Shown here in pieces: positions 36,810-44,101 of a DNA stretch of 64,000 bases. The stretch is from Cellulophaga sp. Hel_I_12. GTDB lineage: Bacteria; Bacteroidota; Bacteroidia; Flavobacteriales; Flavobacteriaceae. How positions within the stretch are numbered: the stretch's first letter is position 1; every line of letters begins with the position of its first letter. Location of the stretch: positions 1,987,501 to 2,051,500 of the forward strand of contig NZ_JUHB01000001.1 in the NCBI RefSeq assembly GCF_000799565.1, written 5' to 3'. The translations under genes were made by a program, and so were the position numbers. A model generated the notes under the pieces. The model had not been told where the DNA came from. It made no database searches and was given only the letters and a program-made list of their open reading frames with translations.

Positions 36810-37259
36810 ATGCGTAGCTATTTAATTCTTCTAGTATTCCTATTACTTTTTGCCTGTGACAAGAATACCACAAACAGAAATCCGTATTTACAGGAATTTA
36901 GTTTTAGGTTTGATATTAATACAAGCCTACCCTTATATAGCAACCTTACCAATGAAGGTAGTGCCATTTATATTGGCAACGAGGAAGCGGGTACAAGAGG
37001 TATTTTTGTCATAAAAACATTAGCTTCATTTAGCGGTTATAGGGCTTTTGAAGCCAGTTGCCCAAACCATGTTCCCAATAGCTGCTCGACCATGACTTTA
37101 GATACCAGTAGAAATTCGGTTAGCTGTAGCTGTGAAGCCTATAACTACACTTTATTTACAGGTCAACTTTTAAATGCCCCTGAAGATGGCACTCGGTTTT
37201 ATAATATGCTAGAGTACAGAGTCAATGTTAGTGGAGGTGTTATTTCGGTAACGAATTAG
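36810..37259 (+). CDS. Rieske-like lipoprotein with altered cluster motif
   Basis: 149 residues from the chosen ATG, which gives a lipoprotein signal (MRSYLILLVFLLLFACDK with the lipobox Cys at 16). The remainder resembles a Rieske fold: CPNH (box 1), then CSTM and SCSCEAYNYTLFTGQ (box 2), and a terminal YRVNVSGGVISV. In a true [2Fe-2S] Rieske protein box 2 carries Cys-x-x-His; here Glu takes the place of His. I recall Bacteroidota relatives with Asp at this place. A cluster is therefore doubtful. Anchored in the membrane facing the periplasm or outside. Confidence 0.7.
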   Translation: MRSYLILLVFLLLFACDKNTTNRNPYLQEFSFRFDINTSLPLYSNLTNEGSAIYIGNEEAGTRGIFVIKTLASFSGYRAFEASCPNHVPNSCSTMTLDTSRNSVSCSCEAYNYTLFTGQLLNAPEDGTRFYNMLEYRVNVSGGVISVTN

Positions 37260-37370
37260 TTTTTTTGGGAGCTGGTTTAAGGCTTCAAAAATTATTTAAG
37301 GCTTAAATTTCTTTTTGTTGTACGGAAAAAAATGAATACTCAACATCTAAAACTTAAAACTACTCCTTTT

Positions 37371-37408
37371 TACTTTCGACCTGGGACTTTCGACTTTCGA
37401 CTTTGGAC
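37371..37408. repeat. Short tandem repeat of a gactttc unit
   Basis: Units gactttc, gactttc, gactttg stand in a row (37385-37405), with a related tactttcgac just before. It lies in the 163-base gap between the Rieske-like gene and the oxidoreductase gene; similar heptamer runs occur between genes in other Bacteroidota, as far as I recall. Confidence 0.55.
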
Positions 37409-37422
37409 ATTAGACACCCATT

Positions 37423-38397
37423 TCACTTCAAAACCGCAGTCATGACCCAACTGGTGTGCAAGGCCGTTTCACTTGTAGAAGGATGCGTTTTACCCTCCAG
37501 TAAAGCAGCTTTTAAATTCTCCACATGATATTGCTGCACGTGTTTAGGGTTTTCAATAAAGAGTGATTGTACCCCGTTTGCATTTTGCAAAACAACATCT
37601 TCATCATTGAAGACAGAAAACATAATTTTTCCTTTTTCTCCGATAATCTCAACCTTATCTTCCCTTTCTTTGGCGCCAAAATTCCAACTTCCATTCCCCG
37701 TAATTCCGTTTTTATGAATCCAACACGAAGTAATTGCATCTTGAGCTGTATATAAGCCTTGTTGATTGGTACTTAGACCATAAACTTCCTTAAAATCACC
37801 TAATAAATAGGCAAATAAATCTAAGCCATGACTCGCCAAATCGTCAAAATACCCTCCTGCGGCAACTTTACTATCGGTTCGCCAATTGTAAGCGCCACTT
37901 ATATCAATAGCACTAGCCGGTTTAGAAAAATTCCAGTGGATATGCCTTACCACTCCTATTTCATTAGCTTTTAGCCATTTTTCTACGTGTAAAAAACGAG
38001 GTAATGAACGCCTGTAATAGGCCACAAATAAGGGGATATGTGTAGCTTTAAATGCGGCAACAATAGCCAAAGCCTCCTGGTAACTTGGCGCTAGCGGTTT
38101 TTCAATACAGCAAGGTTTACCCGCTTTGGCTACCTGTAAACCGTAAAATTTATGAGTATCTGGTGGCGTGGCAATGTAAATGGCATCAATTTCTGGGTCA
38201 TTGATCAGCTGTTCCGCTTGATCATAGTATTTTGGTACGCCATGCCGTTGCGCAAAATCTTTCGCCTTTTCAATATCTCTACGCATCACAGCTTCTAAAG
38301 AAAAGCCTAGGGTATTTTGGTACGGTGGACCACTTTTTACTTCGGTCACTGCGCCACAGCCAATAATTCCCCAGCGAATATTTTCTTTGTTCATCAT
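37423..38397 (-). CDS. Gfo/Idh/MocA family oxidoreductase
   Basis: 324 residues. The N-terminal NAD(P)-binding fold has IRWGIIGCGAVTEVKSGPP (GxGxxT-like), followed by IDAIYIATPPDTH and the family Lys in CIEKPLAPS (EKP near residue 99). The C-terminal dimerisation domain includes GGYFDDLASHGLDL, where the conserved Asp/His are located. Acts on an unknown sugar or polyol. A -7 box (TATATTTG at 38436-38429) precedes it. Single gene. Confidence 0.93.
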   Translation of the reverse strand: MMNKENIRWGIIGCGAVTEVKSGPPYQNTLGFSLEAVMRRDIEKAKDFAQRHGVPKYYDQAEQLINDPEIDAIYIATPPDTHKFYGLQVAKAGKPCCIEKPLAPSYQEALAIVAAFKATHIPLFVAYYRRSLPRFLHVEKWLKANEIGVVRHIHWNFSKPASAIDISGAYNWRTDSKVAAGGYFDDLASHGLDLFAYLLGDFKEVYGLSTNQQGLYTAQDAITSCWIHKNGITGNGSWNFGAKEREDKVEIIGEKGKIMFSVFNDEDVVLQNANGVQSLFIENPKHVQQYHVENLKAALLEGKTHPSTSETALHTSWVMTAVLK

Positions 38398-38445
38398 GCG
38401 AATTTTTTTAAAAACTAAGCTTTGATTACAAATATAAAAAGTAAT

Positions 38446-38521
38446 CAGTAACAGTGTAGACGAAGCTAAAAATCTAGTCGTTTCCCTAGGGTTTAAAACC
38501 TAATCCTGGCCACTGTTACTG
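38446..38521. repeat. Long-armed inverted repeat beyond the TonB receptor gene
   Basis: Perfect 11-base arms cagtaacagtg (38446-38456) and cactgttactg (38511-38521) enclose 54 bases that themselves hold a cctaggg/accct-like pairing. It lies just after the receptor stop, so it may end that transcript, although no proper T run follows. Confidence 0.5.
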
Positions 38522-38535
38522 AAAACTGTTTGCTT

Positions 38536-40692
38536 CTAAAAGCTCAATGTTGCCCCTAGTAAAAAGTTAGCCCCTGCTTGTGGGTAAAAAACAACAAAAC
38601 CTCCACCATAATCGGCGCCGTTAGACACGATATCCGAATTAAAAATATTATTGACTAAGCCTGAGAAAGCGATGCTTTTCGCAAATGAATTCATTGGAAT
38701 GCTATATTGAATATTAAAATCGGTCTGAGAATAGGCTTTCAACACCGAATTTTCATCCTGAATATTATTCATAAACTGCTTCCCTACGTACTTGGTCAAT
38801 AAAGAAATTTGAAGGTCATTATTTGGTACGTAACTTAACATATTACCTACAATTAAATTTGGAGAAAAAGCGATATCCGTATCGCCCAAAGACTCTAAAC
38901 CAGTGGCCCCTTCAATAAAAAAATCTACATTTTTATTTGTGCTTAAGGCAACATTGGGTTGAATTTTAAACTTATCTCCTAATTGGATGGCGGCATCTAT
39001 TTCTAAACCCAAACGGTAACTATCACCTACGTTTTGTCGCAAAGGCGCACCCACATCATTTAAACCACCGGTAAGTACCAACTGATCTTTGTAACGCATA
39101 TAATAGGCATTGGTATTGATTTGAATCTTTGAATTAATATAACGCCAGCCTAATTCAAAATCATTTAGGCGCTCAGGTTTTGGACTTCCATTTTCATAAT
39201 CGTTTCTGTTGGGCTCTCTATTGGCAACAGCATACGAAAAGTAGAAATTATGATTAGGGTTCATATCGTAGGTAATCCCTGCTTTTGGATTAAAAAAGTT
39301 AAAGGTATCATCAACCAAACCTGTATCCTCACCATTGGCTGTAAAATCAACCCTTCTGTACTGCAAGTCGCCAAACAAACTCCATTGCTGGTTTAGGCTA
39401 TAGTTGGCTTTAGTAAACATGTTAAAATCGGTCTTCGTTGACCTATCTTCATAATACCGATCTCTGATATTGCTATTGCCGGCAAATCTTGCCCAGATAA
39501 TTTCACCAAAATGATCCCCAACGTAGTTGTTTAGTCCACCACCCACAATAAAATCGATATTTTCATCTTTGTAATTGGCTGAAAAAACAGTACCATAAAA
39601 ATCATTATCTAACCAGCGTCTTCGAATTAAATCGGTAGTGTTGACTTCCGCTCCATCGACCTCAATAGGTGTAAAACCATAAGTTTCAAAATCATCTTCT
39701 TCTTTAAACTGTTCAAAATAACCACGGCCTCTGGTATAATGTAAAGCAAAGTTGGTGCTCCAATGGGCATTCCAAGTTTCGTTCCATAAAAGCTGAGCGT
39801 GGTCTTGTTTGTAGTTATCGGTTTCATTATCATAAAACTGAGTATTCCCATTTTCATCGGTATATTGACCCGCAACATTAAACGTTCTGTTCTCTCGTAA
39901 AGTCTGGGCATCAATGCCATACCAAGCTTGGTAGGTGAGCTGATTTCCACCAAAGAGCAAGCCTTTAATTAGGGTGTTTTCATCTTTATAGGCCGCTTGT
40001 AAAAAATACGAATCCATGTTCACACGAGCTCTATCTACATACCCATCAGAATCTAATTTTGAGAGCCTTCCTGAAATTTCAACCTGATTATTCAATAAAC
40101 CAGTACTGAACTTTAGGTTGTTACGTAAGGTGCCAAAACTCCCGATAGAGGATGCTATTTGCGCATAGGCATCTTCCGAAACCGCGTCGGTTAAGATATT
40201 TAAACTCGCTCCAAAAGCACCAGCGCCATTGGTGGAGGTACCTACGCCACGTTGCAACTGAATACTTTCTGTAGATGAAGCAAAATCGGGCATATTTACC
40301 CAAAATGTTCCATGCGATTCGGAGTCGTTATACGGGATACCGTTAATGGTTACGTTTACGCGTGTAGCATCACTGCCACGCACTCGAATGCCCGTATAAC
40401 CAATACCTGCTCCTGCATCTGAAGTGGTCACTACCGATGGTAAAAAATTAAGTAAAATAGGAATGTCTTGACCTAAGTTTCGAGGTGCAAGTTCTTCTTT
40501 GTTAATGTTTGAAAAAGTTACTGGCGTAGCCTTGGTAACCCGAATAGCAGACACAAAAACCTCGTCTAAGACGACCTTTTTGCCTTCTAACGAATCGAGT
40601 TCTTTGTCTTGGGCATGAAGGCCAAGAGCCCCTACTAATAAAATTGTGGTACATATACTTTTAATGCTATACTTACTTTTGGTGTTTAGCAT
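38536..40692 (-). CDS. TonB-dependent outer-membrane receptor, TPP-riboswitch controlled
   Basis: 718 residues from the ATG that opens the signal peptide (IKSICTTILLVGALGLHAQ); a longer frame adds 19 residues before it. A TonB-box-like segment (VVLDEVFVSA) is followed by the plug domain (IPILLNFLPSVVTTSD, GIRVRGSDATRVNVTINGIP split) and a 22-strand type barrel ending GATLSF with the terminal Phe. It carries no CarboxypepD-like extension. The TPP riboswitch upstream marks it as an uptake receptor for thiamine or a phosphorylated or related form, as proposed for Bacteroidota TPP-regulated receptors. No tag for a partner SusD. Confidence 0.95.
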   Translation of the reverse strand: MLNTKSKYSIKSICTTILLVGALGLHAQDKELDSLEGKKVVLDEVFVSAIRVTKATPVTFSNINKEELAPRNLGQDIPILLNFLPSVVTTSDAGAGIGYTGIRVRGSDATRVNVTINGIPYNDSESHGTFWVNMPDFASSTESIQLQRGVGTSTNGAGAFGASLNILTDAVSEDAYAQIASSIGSFGTLRNNLKFSTGLLNNQVEISGRLSKLDSDGYVDRARVNMDSYFLQAAYKDENTLIKGLLFGGNQLTYQAWYGIDAQTLRENRTFNVAGQYTDENGNTQFYDNETDNYKQDHAQLLWNETWNAHWSTNFALHYTRGRGYFEQFKEEDDFETYGFTPIEVDGAEVNTTDLIRRRWLDNDFYGTVFSANYKDENIDFIVGGGLNNYVGDHFGEIIWARFAGNSNIRDRYYEDRSTKTDFNMFTKANYSLNQQWSLFGDLQYRRVDFTANGEDTGLVDDTFNFFNPKAGITYDMNPNHNFYFSYAVANREPNRNDYENGSPKPERLNDFELGWRYINSKIQINTNAYYMRYKDQLVLTGGLNDVGAPLRQNVGDSYRLGLEIDAAIQLGDKFKIQPNVALSTNKNVDFFIEGATGLESLGDTDIAFSPNLIVGNMLSYVPNNDLQISLLTKYVGKQFMNNIQDENSVLKAYSQTDFNIQYSIPMNSFAKSIAFSGLVNNIFNSDIVSNGADYGGGFVVFYPQAGANFLLGATLSF

Positions 40693-40887
40693 TACTTCGT
40701 CTAGAAAACGGACGGGAAAAGAATTGAAAATTGAAAAAAACAGTTTCATTCGTACTAAAATTTAGTGACGAATAAAAGGGGCTGTTATTCTTGTTAATAT
40801 TAGATTGTTTTGGTTTTTACTTTAAAAGCGCTTTTAAAATAAGAAACCCTGCGTGTTCCTAATGGCGATAAGCTTTAAAAAAACCTA

Positions 40888-41000
40888 TCGTATCCCTTGG
40901 CAGCATTACCTGCCCAGGTTCATTGGGTATAATCTCAGCATCTTCTTAGCTACTTTCAGTAATTACTCGAAAATAAATTTAGAATTAGCACCCCTTTGAG
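40888..41000 (-). promoter_or_regulatory. TPP riboswitch (THI element)
   Basis: Read on the minus strand: GGGGTGC (40994-40988), GCTGAGA (40939-40933), ATACCC (40930-40925), GAACCTG (40921-40915), GGTAATG (40910-40904), AAGGGATA (40898-40891). Order and spacing are those of the THI-box aptamer, with a long P3 arm between the first two blocks. It lies about 200 bases upstream of the TonB receptor ATG. A perfect palindrome at 40821-40838 (arms tttaaaagc/gcttttaaa) in the remaining leader may be part of the expression platform. Expected to repress the receptor when TPP is high. Confidence 0.93.
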
Positions 41001-41006
41001 ATGGGG

Positions 41007-41014
41007 CAAAGCTA
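41007..41014 (-). promoter_or_regulatory. Candidate -7 promoter box of the TPP-regulated receptor
   Basis: Minus strand reads TAGCTTTG. The predicted transcript start is a few bases further, directly before the GGGGTGC strand of the aptamer, which supports both calls. No ideal TTG is seen. Confidence 0.55.
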
Positions 41015-41320
41015 CAACTCAATTTTGGAATTATCCTAAAAAAAGAAAAATAAACATAAAAAATATTCTTGAAATTAACAGTTAGTGCTGGACTTTTTTA
41101 CCAGCCCCAAACCGTCTCTCTGATCCTGCAAAACAATCAAAACCTAAAGCTAAATTTAACTTAGCCATACCTGAACCGTATATTTCACGACGACCTCTAG
41201 GCTAAGGTGTAGCTATTTTGAAGTAAAATTATTTATTAAAATTATGTTAAAAACATAAAATTTTAACAAAAAAGGAATAATTGTTGATGTAATAAAAATC
41301 TGACGAACAAATCAATTTAT
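41015..41320. other. Gene-free region between the riboswitch promoter and the first tandem gene
   Basis: 306 bases without a coding frame. The right end (from about 41259) is the start of the 2.7-kb duplicated unit; a hairpin gctgg/ccagc lies near 41093-41111. No promoter of the plus-strand gene was recognised. Confidence 0.4.
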
Positions 41321-43819
41321 ATGAAACTACCATACCTTCTTAGCCTTGTATTTATAGTAATATTTTCATTCTTAGGCTTTACACAACAAAATGAACTTCT
41401 TCAAAATATTAACGGAAAACTCAATCGGTACACAGCTACTGAAAGTCCCGAAAAAGTCTATGTTCAAACTGATAAAGATATCTATGTAAACGGTGAAACG
41501 GTTTGGTATAAAGCTTACCTCTTAGATGGTGTTACCCATAACATCAGTGATAAAAGTAATGTAGTTTATGTAGAATTGGTAAATGCTCAAGACAGCGTAG
41601 TCGTACAGCAAAAACTATTTGCAGAAAGTGTTGGTGTTGCAGGAAACATAGATATACCAGAAAGCTTAGGTGAAGGAAATTATAGGCTTAGTGCATATTC
41701 TAAATACATGCTCAATGAAAAACAACCAGCCATTTTTTCGAAACAAATTGCTATTTGGAAGCCTGAAAATAAGGTCAGTAAAATGATTCCTGCACCTAGG
41801 AGTAAAGAGAGACCATCAACTACGAAACCTGATAACAAGTTAACTGTCGACTTTTTTCCAGAAGGTGGCACCCTAATATATGGCATAGAAAATACGCTTG
41901 GCATTAAAATTACAAATGCCAAAGGAAATGAAATTTCGACCTATGGAAAGATTGTAGATCAGAACAACACTTTTATCAAAGATTTTGAAACCTTTGAATT
42001 TGGACTCGGAAAAGTTAGTTATTCACCAGAGGCAGGCAAGACCTATTACGCCAGCATAACTATTGAGGGTCAAGAAAAAAAATACAATCTTCCGACACCA
42101 GAAAATAAAGGCTATGTATTAAATGTGGTACAGACGCCAGAGTACATTACGATTAAAGCCACTAGCAATATTAATGATGGCCTTAAAGGTAGTTTGTTGG
42201 TTGGTCATAGTAGAGGTCGTGTTTTTCTTAGCCATACCAAAGAATCTAGCGACCCTAGTTTTTTAATTAAAATTCCGATGGAAACTATGGTAGATGGCGT
42301 AGCCCATTTTACCCTGTTTACGTCAGCCGGAGAACCTGTTTGTGAACGTCTTATATTTATCAATAATCCTGATAACGATTATACGTTAAAAATAGAAACG
42401 CCACTAGCTAATTACCAAAAACGACAAAAAGTTGATGTAGCCCTTATTTTAGAAAGTATGCAAGGAAAAGAACCTTCTGGAAGCTTTTCTGCATCGGTAA
42501 TTAGCAAGGCTGCTAAAACAGGGCATGCCGCTCAAAATATTGAAAGTTGGCTCTTATTAAATTCAGACCTGGGTGGTACCGTTCAAAATGCTGGTTTCTT
42601 TTTCGAAGAAGAGACTGCTAAAAAAAGATTTTTATTAGACGCTTTAATGCTTACCCATGGTTGGAGACGTTTTGTATGGAAAGAAATGCTGAATAACAAT
42701 GTAAGCAAAAACCTCGTTTATGAACCTGAAAAAGGAATTATGATATCGGGTAAAACAACAGCTTTCGACAATAAATACCAGCCAAAAGCGTCAAAAGTTA
42801 AATTACTGCTCATAGACGATGATTTTTATCAAGAACAAAAGGCTACTGAGCTTAATGGAGATTTTAGCTTTGGTCCCTTTTTCTTCCAAGACAGCATTCC
42901 ATTAGTGTTACAAAGTACGCCTATCACTAAAGCCAAAAATAAATCGGATAACGATTTTAGTATTCAAGTAGAAACAAGGCAACCAGCTATCAATTATAGT
43001 AATTTATCACAACCTGAAAATAATACCTTAGCCTACAAATATCCTAAAGAATACATTGACATAGCATCCCAAAAAAAGCAAGTAGATTTTATACTAAACC
43101 CTAATACCATTAGGCTTGAAGAAGTAGTGGTTACTGAAAAACAAAAAACGCGTAAAGAAATTATCGATGAAAGAATAAGTGAAGTAGTTTTTCACAACGA
43201 GCCAGATCACCGAGTTTTTGCAGATTCGATAATAGGTGGAACGGGATCTTATAATTCTGTTTTTGATATGTTGAGAGGCTTGCCAGGTGTTCGGGTTTTT
43301 GGACCTGGCTTAGATTCTATACGGATACGATCTTCTGGCACGCCCCTTATTCTTGTAAATGGATCCCCAACACCTATCGAATTTATCAACACTATAAATC
43401 CTTTTGATGTTGAGTTTATTGATGTTTTAAAAAACTCAGGGGCAGCGGCCTATGGTCATAAAGCTTTTGATGGTGTAGTTGCCATATATCTAAAAGGGGT
43501 GTTAGGCCTTTCTGGCCTTGAAAAGAACAAAACCCCTAATCCTAATATACTCAATAGCACTTTTAAAGGCTTTTATAAAACAAGAGAATTTTATAGCCCT
43601 AATTATGCTATTGTTGATCAGAAGGATGGCCTTCAAGATTTTAGAACAACCCTGCATTGGCAGCCAGATATTATAATGAACGAACAAGGAGCACCTAGTC
43701 TTAATTTTTACACAGGCGACGTTTCAGGTAGCTATATGATTCATGTTGAAGGCATTACCGAAGATGGCACACCTGTAAGCGCTAGTCAATTCTTTGAGGT
43801 AGAGGATGATACTAATTAG
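41321..43819 (+). CDS. TonB-plug domain protein with macroglobulin-like N-terminus, copy 1
   Basis: 832 residues. Signal peptide (LLSLVFIVIFSFLGFTQ), then an MG2/macroglobulin-type beta domain with YVQTDKDIYVNGETVWYKAY (about 47-66), further beta domains, and near residue 600 a TonB-box-like LEEVVVTE followed by a plug domain (MLRGLPGVRV, LILVNGSPTP, AIYLKGVLGLSG). No outer-membrane barrel follows; the chain ends with a charged tail SASQFFEVEDDTN. So it looks like a surface or periplasmic protein carrying a plug without its pore. It is almost the same as its downstream twin except in the plug (residues about 640-735). Role unknown; may assist a TonB receptor. Confidence 0.85.
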   Translation: MKLPYLLSLVFIVIFSFLGFTQQNELLQNINGKLNRYTATESPEKVYVQTDKDIYVNGETVWYKAYLLDGVTHNISDKSNVVYVELVNAQDSVVVQQKLFAESVGVAGNIDIPESLGEGNYRLSAYSKYMLNEKQPAIFSKQIAIWKPENKVSKMIPAPRSKERPSTTKPDNKLTVDFFPEGGTLIYGIENTLGIKITNAKGNEISTYGKIVDQNNTFIKDFETFEFGLGKVSYSPEAGKTYYASITIEGQEKKYNLPTPENKGYVLNVVQTPEYITIKATSNINDGLKGSLLVGHSRGRVFLSHTKESSDPSFLIKIPMETMVDGVAHFTLFTSAGEPVCERLIFINNPDNDYTLKIETPLANYQKRQKVDVALILESMQGKEPSGSFSASVISKAAKTGHAAQNIESWLLLNSDLGGTVQNAGFFFEEETAKKRFLLDALMLTHGWRRFVWKEMLNNNVSKNLVYEPEKGIMISGKTTAFDNKYQPKASKVKLLLIDDDFYQEQKATELNGDFSFGPFFFQDSIPLVLQSTPITKAKNKSDNDFSIQVETRQPAINYSNLSQPENNTLAYKYPKEYIDIASQKKQVDFILNPNTIRLEEVVVTEKQKTRKEIIDERISEVVFHNEPDHRVFADSIIGGTGSYNSVFDMLRGLPGVRVFGPGLDSIRIRSSGTPLILVNGSPTPIEFINTINPFDVEFIDVLKNSGAAAYGHKAFDGVVAIYLKGVLGLSGLEKNKTPNPNILNSTFKGFYKTREFYSPNYAIVDQKDGLQDFRTTLHWQPDIIMNEQGAPSLNFYTGDVSGSYMIHVEGITEDGTPVSASQFFEVEDDTN

Positions 43820-43860
43820 GTGTCTATTGACGAGCAAATAATTCAGAAAAAAATACAAAC

Positions 43861-43911
43861 AAAAAAACAAAAGTGGTCTATATTTTTTACAGAAAAAAGA
43901 TAGACCACTTT
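43861..43911 (-). terminator. Terminator copy 1 (degenerate)
   Basis: Arms aaagtggtcta (43870-43880) and tagaccacttt (43901-43911) with one mismatch further in compared with the intact copy at 46697-46739; A-rich on its left. It came along with the duplication. Confidence 0.7.
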
Positions 43912-43948
43912 CATATGAGTATAATGGTAGATTAACAAATTACAAAAT

Positions 43949-43983
43949 CTAAACCTGATGCGCAGGCTTTAATAAATCGTTTA
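43949..43983 (-). pseudogene. Relic of the DUF4301 gene 3' end
   Basis: On the minus strand this stretch still encodes NDLLKPAHQV and a stop, the same as the last codons of the DUF4301 gene at 46777, apart from one silent change (GCG for GCA). Nothing of that gene continues to its right. It marks the right-hand end of the duplicated unit. Confidence 0.88.
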
Positions 43984-44101
43984 TCTTGTTAAGAAATAAG
44001 TATGTAAATTTCTATTTAATATACCGTAAATTCTTATTAAATTATAACAAAAAAGGAATGATTGTTGATATCATAAAAATCTGACTAATAAATCAATTTA
44101 T

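Larger units (their letters stand above)
41259..43983 (+). repeat. Tandem duplication, copy 1
   Basis: This block matches 44040-46811 at constant offset 2781 from the upstream flank until the plug-coding region, with only scattered substitutions. The unit runs from about 60 bases before the gene to 35 bases inside the 3' end of the neighbouring DUF4301 gene. Confidence 0.93.

Noticed and set aside
43861..43911. Hairpin as a CRISPR or attachment-site repeat because it occurs twice in the window
   Set aside because: It is simply the terminator copied along with the duplicated gene; no spacers or integrase nearby.
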